IMG/VR virus record: IMGVR_UViG_3300032304_000278
Span: 1-37,439 of that record
DNA length: 37,439 bases
Reading direction: 5' to 3' (one strand)
Source: a virus
Both the position numbers and the translations under genes were made by a program. Positions 16,634 through 23,421 of the stretch are shown piece by piece. The number at the start of each line of letters is the position of its first letter. Positions within the stretch are counted from its first letter, which is position 1. The notes under the pieces are model-generated. The model was given only the letters and a program-made list of their open reading frames with translations, had not been told where the DNA came from and ran no database searches.

Positions 16634-17898
16634 TAAACCACCCATGAGGAATTTATATTAAGAGGTTTATCCCAACTGGATGAACCTTCATTTAGACCGA
16701 TAGCAAGGTACCTGAACGCGTCAGCAGCGTGACTAGACCAGTCATGCAGCGGCCTATCATAAAACACAGCACGTTTTTCGTCATATTCTCGACGATAGTT
16801 TCTTAATGCGTCTAGTCCCTGCTTAGTCTTGTCAATCTCAAACCAGCAGCGAGGTAGTAACTGGCGGACTGCCTGTATCCCATCGGCTACAGATAATCTC
16901 GGAGCGACTGTTATCTCCAGTCCTGCCTCCATGAGAATCTCTTTGCGGGATTTACCAGTGCCCAGTTCACGGACCTCTACGTCATGCGGAAGTATCTGCG
17001 TAGCGTGTTGGTAGCCATTGTCCTGTAGCCATTCGAAGTAGTGGTCTAGACCGACTCCGTGGTTCTCATGGAAGTCGATTAGCCTGACCTCTTTAGAGGC
17101 GATTTGAGCCACCCAAATGGCCGTACTGTCACTCATACCTAAGTCCCACCCGCAGAACGTCTTGGCGAGGCTCTCATGAGGTATACGGCATATTCTCTCG
17201 TCAGTTTCTAACTGGTTAATCAACGCACCGTAGTAAGCGCCCTCGACTGCAGCATGGAACGAGCATTCGAACTCCTGCTGGTACTTATCGGTACCCATTT
17301 CTTTCTCTGCGGATGCCAGTTCGGCACTATCGAGAATCCCAGTCTCGCTAGCCTTGAATTCCAGTAGCGACCAATCTGGGGACGTTTCCGCCCTATCTCT
17401 AAAATCTGCGAAATGGTTGCGCCCCTTCGGAGTGCCGAGGAATAGCGCGAACCCTTTCCTATCCGCAAGTGCGGGGCGAATAATCTCGTTCCAGATTTTC
17501 GGGTCTTGGTCCGCAATCTCATCAATCACCACTCCGTCAAAGTATTGACCACGCAGACTGTCAGGATTATCTGAGCCATATAACTGGATGCGCCTGCCGT
17601 AGAACTCCGACTTGAGTTCAGACACGTTTAGCTTGGCATCCAGAGGGCGTGTAAATCGCTCCAGATAATCCCAAGCGATTCTCTTAGCCTGACCATAGGT
17701 AGGGGCTATGTAAGCGTATCTAGGACTCTCCTGTCCATTCTTGAGAGCCGAGTGGATTAATTGATTGATTGCTGCAACAGTCTTGCCCATACGTCTATGT
17801 GCAACGACTACAGTAAAACGATTAGCAGCAACCGCTTTGTGGATAGCCCTTTGAGGTTCTCTGGGACGATACCCAGTATCAATAACCTTTTCAGTCAT
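16633..17898 (-). CDS. Terminase large subunit, 421 aa
   Basis: I used the ATG at 17898 (MTEKVIDTGYRPREPQRAIH); a GTG at 17907 with a better spaced AAGG is an alternative. The packaging motor ATPase shows a Walker A-like HRRMGKT (near residue 37) and Walker B VVIDEIAD (near 125) followed by the coupling motif LFLGTPKG. The nuclease domain has GWDLGMSDSTAIW with its metal-binding Asp, then HDVEVRELGTGKS, and the last catalytic Asp in HDWSSHAADAFRYL. It cuts and drives DNA into the prohead through the portal encoded just downstream. Its start overlaps the small subunit stop by eight bases. Confidence 0.93.
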   Translation of the reverse strand: MTEKVIDTGYRPREPQRAIHKAVAANRFTVVVAHRRMGKTVAAINQLIHSALKNGQESPRYAYIAPTYGQAKRIAWDYLERFTRPLDAKLNVSELKSEFYGRRIQLYGSDNPDSLRGQYFDGVVIDEIADQDPKIWNEIIRPALADRKGFALFLGTPKGRNHFADFRDRAETSPDWSLLEFKASETGILDSAELASAEKEMGTDKYQQEFECSFHAAVEGAYYGALINQLETDERICRIPHESLAKTFCGWDLGMSDSTAIWVAQIASKEVRLIDFHENHGVGLDHYFEWLQDNGYQHATQILPHDVEVRELGTGKSRKEILMEAGLEITVAPRLSVADGIQAVRQLLPRCWFEIDKTKQGLDALRNYRREYDEKRAVFYDRPLHDWSSHAADAFRYLAIGLNEGSSSWDKPLNINSSWVV

Positions 17899-18154
17899 CG
17901 ACTCCACTCACTACCTTGATAGAAAGAGGACCGCCACCATCACCAGTTACTTCGGTGCGAGCCAGTTTCGGTATGTGATACTCGATAGCCCGCAGATAGA
18001 TATCACAGGCACGCTCAGGACTCTTGTCGGCCACTTGGCTAATCCACGAGACAAAGTTCTCTGCGTTATCCTCAGCCATGCGAGCGATAGCCTCTCTGAC
18101 AGCAGCAGTAGCCTTATTCACAGAGCCAGCAGGACGACCGGGACTCTTGGGCAT
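17891..18154 (-). CDS. Terminase small subunit, 87 aa
   Basis: I chose the ATG at 18154 (MPKSPGRPAGSVNKATAAVR) since AAGGA lies five bases upstream; an in-frame ATG at 18193 without a clear ribosome site would add 13 residues. The 'GRPAGSxNKATA' start, a helical centre (EAIARMAEDNAENFVSWISQ) and AIEYHIPKLARTEV are typical of small terminases in podoviruses. It recognises DNA for packaging and hands it to the large subunit encoded next. A Fur-box-like palindrome sits just upstream of this start. Confidence 0.85.
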   Translation of the reverse strand: MPKSPGRPAGSVNKATAAVREAIARMAEDNAENFVSWISQVADKSPERACDIYLRAIEYHIPKLARTEVTGDGGGPLSIKVVSGVDD

Positions 18155-18173
18155 TTCGTTCCTTTGTTTATTC

Positions 18174-18188
18174 TGAGAATCATTCTCA
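18174..18188. repeat. Fur-box-like 7-1-7 palindrome, copy 1
   Basis: TGAGAATCATTCTCA is a perfect 7-1-7 inverted repeat upstream of the likely terminase small subunit start. It resembles the half of a proteobacterial Fur box (14 of 19 positions by my count). Near-identical palindromes occur at 20561 and 32784. Confidence 0.6.
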
Positions 18189-18213
18189 TTCATGATTGCA
18201 CCATAAGGAAGTG

Positions 18214-18242
18214 TTGAGACAACTATAAGAAAGTCTGATAGC
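18214..18242 (+). promoter_or_regulatory. Possible promoter of the small plus-strand operon
   Basis: TTGAGA and GATAGC are 17 bases apart, about 65 bases before the first small gene. The -10 is weak. It overlaps the 22-nt motif shared with 19195-19216. Confidence 0.4.
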
Positions 18243-18244
18243 AC
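18223..18244 (+). promoter_or_regulatory. Repeated 22-nt regulatory motif, copy 1
   Basis: From the C of CTATAAG to the end of TCTGATAGCAC this stretch matches 19195-19216 at 20 of 22 positions. Both copies lie upstream of a plus-strand small-gene operon, in the same orientation and outside any gene. Confidence 0.7.
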
Positions 18245-18307
18245 ACAGACAAAAAAGTATGGGACTATCTCTCTACGCACTCAGCGTTCACTACATAGGA
18301 GACATTC

Positions 18308-18502
18308 ATGACTACCCTGACCAACCAAGAACTTAATGCTGCTGCTCGTCAACTGGTTACCGGCAAGTTTGGTGATGTTGGCTACGGTATCGGTGTTGCT
18401 TTCCTCTCTGGTAATGATGAGGAGCGAGCCAAACTGTTTGCTATTCGTCCTGACTTGTTCGAATTTGCCCATGCTCGCGCTGTTTGGGAACTCTGCAACT
18501 AA
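18308..18502 (+). CDS. Small hypothetical protein, 64 aa
   Basis: Starts MTTLTNQELNAAARQLVTGK, preceded by GGAG. A soluble, mostly helical small protein with GDVGYGIGVAFLSGNDEERA and FEFAHARAVWELCN. First of four tiny genes linked by near-identical hairpin spacers. No family recognised. The plus-strand location inside a late minus-strand half suggests separate early or host-takeover expression. Confidence 0.75.
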   Translation: MTTLTNQELNAAARQLVTGKFGDVGYGIGVAFLSGNDEERAKLFAIRPDLFEFAHARAVWELCN

Positions 18503-18510
18503 TCACTCAC

Positions 18511-18526
18511 GGGGGCGAAAGCCCCC
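18511..18526 (+). repeat. Intercistronic hairpin cassette 1
   Basis: A 6-bp GGGGGC/GCCCCC stem with a GAAA loop, eight bases after a stop (TAATCACTC) and followed by ACTAAAGGAG, the ribosome site of the next gene. There is no T-tract, so it is not a simple terminator. Confidence 0.85.
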
Positions 18527-18542
18527 ACTAAAGGAGACTCTA

Positions 18543-18737
18543 ATGTTCGCTCACCAGGTAATCATCCTAGCACGCAAGCATTTGACTAACGATGCCTCTG
18601 CTCGCCTGTGCCTATCTGATGCTAATCGTATCGTTGAGGAGTGCGGCGACCTTAATGCTGCTAAAAAGCGCGCCCTCGATTCTCTTGCTTACTCTGTAGG
18701 CGTCTTTCATCCCGACTACATTCGGGCTTCTAAGTAA
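18543..18737 (+). CDS. Small hypothetical protein, 64 aa
   Basis: Starts MFAHQVIILARKHLTNDASA after an AAGGAG site. A soluble helical protein with RLCLSDANRIVEECGDLNAA and a Lys/Arg-containing middle. Flanked on both sides by the repeated hairpin spacer. Function unknown. Confidence 0.75.
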   Translation: MFAHQVIILARKHLTNDASARLCLSDANRIVEECGDLNAAKKRALDSLAYSVGVFHPDYIRASK

Positions 18738-18745
18738 TCACTCTA

Positions 18746-18759
18746 GGGGCTTCGGCCCC
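18746..18759 (+). repeat. Intercistronic hairpin cassette 2
   Basis: GGGGC-TTCG-GCCCC hairpin, preceded by TAATCACTCTA and followed by ACTAAAGGA, the same context as cassette 1. UUCG loops closed by C-G are unusually stable. No T-tract follows. Confidence 0.85.
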
Positions 18760-18776
18760 CACTAAAGGAAAACATC

Positions 18777-18959
18777 ATGCAAACAGCAACTAATCAAATG
18801 TGCAATGACCTTTGCAAGTCTATCGAAAAAACATTAAATATTATTCGCAATGATACTAGCAAAGTTTGTGGTGAATCCGAAAGCAATGCTAGTGCGCTTG
18901 TTGAGATTTATTGGCAACTGCAAGATATGCAATCGAGAATTGCAAAACTATCTAACTAA
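18777..18959 (+). CDS. Small hypothetical protein, 60 aa
   Basis: Starts MQTATNQMCNDLCKSIEKTL. Predicted to be two helices (IIRNDTSKVCG; ALVEIYWQLQDMQSRIAKLS) with three cysteines in the first half. Preceded by AAAGGAA. More AT-rich than the genes on either side. Function unknown. Confidence 0.75.
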   Translation: MQTATNQMCNDLCKSIEKTLNIIRNDTSKVCGESESNASALVEIYWQLQDMQSRIAKLSN

Positions 18960-18966
18960 TCACTCT

Positions 18967-18982
18967 AGGGGCTTCGGCCCCT
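18967..18982 (+). repeat. Intercistronic hairpin cassette 3
   Basis: AGGGGC-TTCG-GCCCCT hairpin directly after TAATCACTCT, followed by GTATAGGAG leading to the next start. Same layout as cassettes 1 and 2. Confidence 0.85.
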
Positions 18983-18999
18983 GTATAGGAGATTTACAA

Positions 19000-19182
19000 A
19001 TGCAACACTATCAAATTGTTAAAGATACTCTCGACGGTGACGGATACGAACTCATTACCGCACTCGGATACGCTTTAGATGATGGTCGGCATGTCGCTTA
19101 CGCAGATACTAAGTCTGAACTGGATAGCCTTGCCAGAGATATTCAACCTTGCGATTGTTGGCGATGCAGGAGTCTTGGATAA
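19000..19182 (+). CDS. Small hypothetical protein, 60 aa
   Basis: Starts MQHYQIVKDTLDGDGYELIT; mixed fold with a CDCWRC segment near the end (IQPCDCWRCRSLG), which could bind a metal. Preceded by TAGGAG. Last gene of the hairpin-linked group. Function unknown. Confidence 0.75.
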   Translation: MQHYQIVKDTLDGDGYELITALGYALDDGRHVAYADTKSELDSLARDIQPCDCWRCRSLG

Positions 19183-19194
19183 ACCTTATAGTAC

Positions 19195-19216
19195 CTATAA
19201 AAAACTCTGATAGCAC
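19195..19216 (+). promoter_or_regulatory. Repeated 22-nt regulatory motif, copy 2
   Basis: Matches 18223-18244 at 20 of 22 positions, about 70 bases upstream of the next small operon. An AT-rich TATAAA lies within it with a possible TTGGAT 15 bases upstream, so it may include a promoter. Confidence 0.65.
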
Positions 19217-19286
19217 TAGACCGAAATTTGTGTTCTCGTACTTACACGGATAGCGATTGACTATCTACTACACGGAGATACTAGAA

Positions 19287-19568
19287 ATGACTACTTATAA
19301 CGGCTGGACCAACTACGCAACTTGGCGCGTTAACCTTGAAGTGTTCGACGGACTTTACCTGACCGATTTTACCGACGAGGATGCAGAAGACATTAACACT
19401 TACAACCTCAGCAAAGACCTGAAATCGTATGCAGAAGAAATGGTGCTAGCGAACATTAGCACGAGCATCTACGAAAGAAATATTGCCTGTGATTTTGCCC
19501 TCGCTTTCCTCTCGGATGTTAACTGGGACGAAATCGCCGAACATCTTGTCGAGGCAGTCGAAGCATGA
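19287..19568 (+). CDS. Conserved 'NGWTNYATW' phage protein, 93 aa
   Basis: I chose the ATG at 19287 (MTTYNGWTNYATWRVNLEVF). The opening motif NGWTNYATWxVNLE is well known in small proteins of phages and mobile elements, usually of unknown function. The rest is acidic and helical (DLKSYAEEMVLANISTSIYE, DVNWDEIAEHLVEAVEA). Its stop overlaps the start of the next membrane protein as ATGA, so the two are made together. Acidic composition could suit a DNA mimic, which is only a guess. Confidence 0.8.
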   Translation: MTTYNGWTNYATWRVNLEVFDGLYLTDFTDEDAEDINTYNLSKDLKSYAEEMVLANISTSIYERNIACDFALAFLSDVNWDEIAEHLVEAVEA

Positions 19569-19735
19569 ACCGCTACGACATCACCACAAACTGGAGCCGT
19601 TCGTTTTATGAACGTCACCCGGCAGTCTGCGAATTCCTGTCAATGCTTTTCATGCTAGTTGCATTCACCGGGATTCTATTCCTAGCAGTCTCTCAGTTAG
19701 ACCCGTACTGTATGTACGAGCAGTGCGTGTTCTGA
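19565..19735 (+). CDS. Small single-pass membrane protein, 56 aa
   Basis: Starts MNRYDITTNWSRSFYERHPA, overlapping the upstream stop (ATGA). A transmembrane helix is clear at residues about 24-43 (FLSMLFMLVAFTGILFLAVS), followed by a short tail with two Cys (YCMYEQCVF). Ends just before a strong terminator. Possible membrane effector such as a superinfection exclusion or host-inhibition peptide; no family recognised. Confidence 0.75.
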   Translation: MNRYDITTNWSRSFYERHPAVCEFLSMLFMLVAFTGILFLAVSQLDPYCMYEQCVF

Positions 19736-19740
19736 CCTCA

Positions 19741-19767
19741 CTAGCCCTTCGGGGCTAGTTTGCTTTT
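19741..19767 (+). terminator. Intrinsic terminator of plus-strand small-gene operon
   Basis: CTAGCCC-TTCG-GGGCTAG perfect 7-bp stem followed by TTTGCTTTT. It overlaps the stop codon of the convergent minus-strand gene. On the minus strand no T-tract follows, so it should stop plus-strand transcripts only. Confidence 0.9.
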
Positions 19768-19922
19768 GGTCCCATGAGACTAGCGTTCAGGTCGCCATCC
19801 TCATCTACCCAGATACCAAAAACTTTTTCATCATCTAGTTCAATGTAAATATCACCATCATCTACTTCGATTCCTTCGATGGTGCGTCCTAGCAGACTCT
19901 CAAAGATTTCTTCCGGTGTCAT
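19755..19922 (-). CDS. Small acidic protein, 55 aa
   Basis: Starts MTPEEIFESLLGRTIEGIEV and overlaps the upstream methyltransferase stop as ATGA. It is strongly acidic, with strand pairs like VDDGDIYIELDDEKVFGIWV. Conserved-looking but of unknown function. It is the last gene of the leftward block before the convergent terminator. Confidence 0.7.
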   Translation of the reverse strand: MTPEEIFESLLGRTIEGIEVDDGDIYIELDDEKVFGIWVDEDGDLNASLMGPKAN

Positions 19923-20452
19923 CTACGCCTCATCTTCACGAACATCTTATCGACTGCCGTAGGAGTTCTCAGGATGCTTTCCATATCACCCTTGAGAGTC
20001 TCACCGTAGGCCGACTTCTTGAACTCGATACTCAGCAGGTCGAACCGGTCAGAATCTTTCCATCCGAAGTACCACGCCCAGTCAGCATAGTATATCCAAG
20101 ACATTTCATTAAATCGTCTTACATGAGTCGGGTCTTGGTCAGCCCCTAGACTCAGCCAGTATGGAACGCCGATTTCCATCACACCGCCGGACTCTAGAAG
20201 GTCGCGGCAGTTTTCCATAGCCTTAACTAAATCTTGAATATGCTCTAGGCAATCGTGCGTGACGATTCTCTTAAACATACCCTTGCGAATCTCGACAGGC
20301 CCGAACCGTTTAGTCTCGACTGTCTCGCCGAACTTTACTTTGGTTATATCGCACAACCAGTCTGGATTTACTCGTTCCAGAATATCTGCGTTGAAAAACT
20401 CCGGCACAAAATGCCGACCGGAACCTAAGTGCAGCGTATCAGGCAATGCCAT
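19919..20452 (-). CDS. SAM-dependent methyltransferase, 177 aa
   Basis: Starts MALPDTLHLGSGRHFVPEFF. The SAM-binding loop HLGSGRHF and the following acidic FFNADIL, then VTHDCLEHIQDLVKAMENCR and ESGGVMEIGVPYW, are those of Rossmann-fold class I (type 11-like) methyltransferases. It is encoded with glycosyltransferases and an acetyltransferase, so the target is likely a sugar, although a protein or small molecule cannot be excluded. Overlaps its upstream neighbour by 14 bases. Confidence 0.8.
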   Translation of the reverse strand: MALPDTLHLGSGRHFVPEFFNADILERVNPDWLCDITKVKFGETVETKRFGPVEIRKGMFKRIVTHDCLEHIQDLVKAMENCRDLLESGGVMEIGVPYWLSLGADQDPTHVRRFNEMSWIYYADWAWYFGWKDSDRFDLLSIEFKKSAYGETLKGDMESILRTPTAVDKMFVKMRRR

Positions 20453-21197
20453 CTAGAAATTTCCTTACGTCTTTGATAACTCGTTCGTCGGAATAAGTCT
20501 GCTTAACCTGTTTTCTACATTCCTCCCAAACTGGTGAGCCGAACTCCTGCCTCATCTGCTTGAGAATGATTCTCGCTTCGTCTACGTTGTTTGCCGTATA
20601 CCGATAGTCTTTTAAGTAAATCGGTACGTCATTATCCATGCTCGCCAGTACCGGTACACCACACACAGCAGCAGTCCACACTTTCAGTGGAGGCTTCAAT
20701 GCCTCTCCGGAGCCACTACGCAGCGTGTAGTGCGCTGAAAACTCACTCAGCACCTCTACCCCTTCGGCATAGCAGGAAACGCATCTCACGCCTTCTGGCG
20801 CGTCCGTATTGTGTAGCGTCCCGTAGTAGCCGACCTCGAACTGGTCAATAGCCTTTAGGTCTCGCGGGATTCTCAGGTCTACCAGATGCGTCACATAGTG
20901 CCCATCCTGCTGACTGTGAACGCTCCACCTTGCATCAACCTTGACTGGGCACTTCCCGTCTATCGGGTCGGCCACTACAAGGTTATTGTCTCTGAGAGTT
21001 TTTAGTTGTTGCTGACTGATTGCTGATAGCCAGAACTTATGGAGTATCACCACCGAATCCTTTACGTCCAGACTCGTTTGATAATGAAACTCATGCTCTG
21101 GAATGTGAGCCTTGCAGAACTCTGCCATCTGCCGTGACCTGAGAATGGTAGAACCTGCGTGTTGCCAATCTGGATGGGCTACGAATACAACGCGCAT
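20439..21197 (-). CDS. Glycosyltransferase, GT-B-like, 252 aa
   Basis: Starts MRVVFVAHPDWQHAGSTILR. The N-terminal Rossmann half lacks a DxD motif. The C-terminal part has the donor-site pattern of GT-B enzymes (SGSGEALKPPLKVWTAAVCG then VPVLASMDNDVP). At 252 aa it is short for GT-B families of 350-400 aa. Belongs to a five-gene sugar-modification set. A Fur-box-like palindrome lies within the gene at 20561. Confidence 0.7.
   Translation of the reverse strand: MRVVFVAHPDWQHAGSTILRSRQMAEFCKAHIPEHEFHYQTSLDVKDSVVILHKFWLSAISQQQLKTLRDNNLVVADPIDGKCPVKVDARWSVHSQQDGHYVTHLVDLRIPRDLKAIDQFEVGYYGTLHNTDAPEGVRCVSCYAEGVEVLSEFSAHYTLRSGSGEALKPPLKVWTAAVCGVPVLASMDNDVPIYLKDYRYTANNVDEARIILKQMRQEFGSPVWEECRKQVKQTYSDERVIKDVRKFLDGIA
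20561..20575. repeat. Fur-box-like palindrome, copy 2
   Basis: TGAGAATGATTCTCG inside the GT-B-like gene. The 18-base stretch TTGAGAATGATTCTCGCT is identical to one at 32783-32800, though here it is read in another frame and on the other coding strand. Confidence 0.55.
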
Positions 21198-21685
21198 ATC
21201 AGTTCATCAATGTCATCAGAACAGAGAAGCGGGATTAATTCTTGTATCCGGTTATCGTCTAACTCCCACCACGGTTTTGCAAGTAGCGCATCAATTTGTT
21301 CGTCTGTAAATCTTTTTTTGACAATCCTTGCCGGGTTTCCTGCCGCGATGGAATAGGCGGGAATGTCTTTCGTGACAACTGCTCTCGCCGAAACAATAGA
21401 ACCATCTCCAATCTTCACCCCCGACATAATTGTACAACCAGAACCTAGCCAGACATCATTGCCTATAATTACATCACCCTTTGTCGATGGGTGACCTTTG
21501 CCGTGGTAATCCCACGGTCCGATATGCCCGAACGGGTAGGTAGTTACCCAGTCAGTTCGATGATTCCCACCGAGGAATATCGTCACGTTATCCGCAATCG
21601 AGCAGAAGGAGCCAATGTGCAATTGGGCACCCTCTCCCCATGAGCGAACCTTGATGTTCTCTAGTCCGTATGTGTGACGGGCCAT
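21179..21685 (-). CDS. CatB-type O-acetyltransferase, left-handed beta-helix, 168 aa
   Basis: I chose the ATG at 21685 (MARHTYGLENIKVRSWGEGA), the usual start for the family; an ATG at 21736 would add 17 residues deeper in the upstream gene. The hexapeptide pattern is clear: LHIGSFCSIADNVTIFLGGN, VIIGNDVWLGSGCTIMSGVK, IGDGSIVSARAVVTKDIPAY. The motif GGNHRTDWVTTYPFG contains the catalytic His of xenobiotic/sugar O-acetyltransferases. It presumably acetylates the sugar built by the neighbouring glycosyltransferases. Confidence 0.88.
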   Translation of the reverse strand: MARHTYGLENIKVRSWGEGAQLHIGSFCSIADNVTIFLGGNHRTDWVTTYPFGHIGPWDYHGKGHPSTKGDVIIGNDVWLGSGCTIMSGVKIGDGSIVSARAVVTKDIPAYSIAAGNPARIVKKRFTDEQIDALLAKPWWELDDNRIQELIPLLCSDDIDELICALYS

Positions 21686-22497
21686 TCCAATAATCTCGCA
21701 ATCTCGAAAGGCGAAGTGTGCATTATGTCTGGGCATTTGTCGTAAGTCGGCAAACCATCTTCAAGCACTATACCCGGATATAACTCATCCAGATATTTCA
21801 AACTTCTGACGTATCTAGCGCGCTCGGTCAACCCGTGGCTAATCGCGTGAGGGTGGTAGATATCATCGTTCCAGTATCTAGCACTCAGCCCGACCTTCAT
21901 ACCGCAGGCTAGAGCATACAGAACGTGACTGCCCATCCTGTCCGTAATCATATATGAGTATTCGGAAAATAACTTCCGCATACGATAGAAACTTGTAACT
22001 TCCCAGACTCCTGCACCAATCTCTACTGGCACCGTGTAATTGCCTGCCAGTTTCCTGTCGTTCCATGCCAGTAGAACGGTAACGTCATTATCCCTCGTGA
22101 ATGCCTCTACACGCTCGTGTACTGCCTTTGAGAAATCACACCACGGATTGCTATGCGCCGGAGCATACAGCGTCCTGCCATTGCGCTTAAAGTCTCCACG
22201 CGGTTCTGAGTTCAGGAAGTTCAGGAACGGTATCCCTACGGCGTGTGCAGGAATAATTTTTCCTACCACTTCTGCCGTGTGTTCATCCTGAGTTAATTCC
22301 TTCTGAAAACTCTTGATATTAGGGTCAAGAGCAAACGGAATATCTCTGTCCTCAATGGGCCACCAAAGCCACATATGTTGGAATCGAATCCTATTTTGCG
22401 GAACAATTGTAAGCCCTATATGGTTCGCTAACCACTTACCGTATCCGTAGTATTCGACTTCGTTGCAAGTAGGTATTTCCTTCTCTCGCATTCCCAT
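21661..22497 (-). CDS. Putative glycan-modifying protein (glycosyltransferase-like), 278 aa
   Basis: Starts MGMREKEIPTCNEVEYYGYG. No DxD motif is plain. Sections such as TLYAPAHSNPWCDFSKAVHE, VTVLLAWNDRK and SYMITDRMGSHVLYALACGM with the closing helix match the C-terminal half of GT-B-like or CDP-glycerol-type transferases, where a Ser/His/Asp-rich loop binds the donor. The gene is sandwiched between a GT8-like enzyme and a CatB acetyltransferase and overlaps both. Assignment is tentative. Confidence 0.6.
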   Translation of the reverse strand: MGMREKEIPTCNEVEYYGYGKWLANHIGLTIVPQNRIRFQHMWLWWPIEDRDIPFALDPNIKSFQKELTQDEHTAEVVGKIIPAHAVGIPFLNFLNSEPRGDFKRNGRTLYAPAHSNPWCDFSKAVHERVEAFTRDNDVTVLLAWNDRKLAGNYTVPVEIGAGVWEVTSFYRMRKLFSEYSYMITDRMGSHVLYALACGMKVGLSARYWNDDIYHPHAISHGLTERARYVRSLKYLDELYPGIVLEDGLPTYDKCPDIMHTSPFEIARLLEWPVTHTD

Positions 22498-23120
22498 TCA
22501 TCCGCAAAGTCGCAATCTATACCGAACCACGGCCCACCTAGAGTGTAGTGCAAAGCGTGTATATCTGGATAATTCCTCGGATATATTCCGACAAGGTAGT
22601 TCCACTTCACCGACAGGCTACCAATGTCTGCATCATTTAGCCATTGGAATCTGTGCAAATATTCCGGTGTCGCATTGTTTACGACTTCTGGAGTTAACGC
22701 CTTAACCTTCGGGTGGTCACAGTTGAACACCATGAAACTCGACCAATTCTTACGCGGATATGCGTCCTGTCTGCATCCGTCCATCTTGACGGACTCTTTT
22801 GGCGTGTAATCGTGCTTGACTACTGATACGGCTTTCTCTGGATTTATCTCATCAAGAACTTTATTGATGTCTGTCAGGAACAGGAAATCACAGTCGCAGA
22901 ATACTGCGTATCCAGAATCGGCTAGAGTCGGAACAAGGAAGCGAGTGAGTGAAAACTCAGTCGAAGCCAGAGAATCAATCCCGCGCCAATAAAGCCCAGA
23001 ATCTCTAAGGTTGCTTTGAACCAAGCAATCCAAATCGACATTGCCGCGAGACAATATTGAGTGACGGCAGACCTCGTAGGCTTCGTGTTCTCTGCTGTCA
23101 TAACCAATATAGACCTTCAC
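22428..23120 (-). CDS. Glycosyltransferase, GT8-like (GT-A fold), 230 aa
   Basis: Starts MKVYIGYDSREHEAYEVCRH, a signature of phage and bacterial GT8-like enzymes. The metal-binding DxD is in AVFCDCDFLFLTDI (near residue 72). Later motifs KNWSSFMVFNCDHPKVKAL and WNYLVGIYPRNYPDIHALHYT end with HYTLGGPW, the typical final His motif for the donor phosphate. Retaining transferase activity on a surface sugar is expected. ATG overlaps the upstream stop as ATGA. Confidence 0.85.
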   Translation of the reverse strand: MKVYIGYDSREHEAYEVCRHSILSRGNVDLDCLVQSNLRDSGLYWRGIDSLASTEFSLTRFLVPTLADSGYAVFCDCDFLFLTDINKVLDEINPEKAVSVVKHDYTPKESVKMDGCRQDAYPRKNWSSFMVFNCDHPKVKALTPEVVNNATPEYLHRFQWLNDADIGSLSVKWNYLVGIYPRNYPDIHALHYTLGGPWFGIDCDFADEWECERRKYLLATKSNTTDTVSG

Positions 23121-23419
23121 TTTTTCTTGTTTCGTGCGCTGATTGCTGCGGCTTTCTTCTTTGCATCTGCCTTGCTAGATGCGCCCCATGCTTGCAGGGA
23201 TAATAGCAGACGAGTAGGGGAACCGTCCGGCTTACGCTCTGGCCCTGCCATGCCACCCATACGGGCTAAAAAACTTGCGCGGCGAGGATTGTCGCCAGAC
23301 TTAACCGGAGCCTTTAGGTCTGAACCCGGATTAGCAGATTCGTAAGACTTACGACCTTTTTCATTCAGGCCACCAGACTTTGCCTTGCCTTCTTTGCGTG
23401 TCCATGCGGGGCTTTTCAT
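23117..23419 (-). CDS. Basic Ser/Gly/Lys-rich small protein, 100 aa
   Basis: I chose the ATG at 23419 (MKSPAWTRKEGKAKSGGLNE). The pattern 'PAWTRKEGKxxxGGLNxKGRxSY ... PGSDLKAPV' recurs in phage genomes, usually beside terminase or packaging genes. The centre has FLARMGGMAGP and the end is a Lys/Ala helix. About a quarter of residues are Lys or Arg, so it likely binds nucleic acid. Function unknown. Confidence 0.8.
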   Translation of the reverse strand: MKSPAWTRKEGKAKSGGLNEKGRKSYESANPGSDLKAPVKSGDNPRRASFLARMGGMAGPERKPDGSPTRLLLSLQAWGASSKADAKKKAAAISARNKKK

Positions 23420-23421
23420 AT

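Noticed and set aside
18964-18985. Intercistronic hairpins as intrinsic terminators
   Set aside because: No T-tract follows on either strand; only the related stem at 25194 has one.
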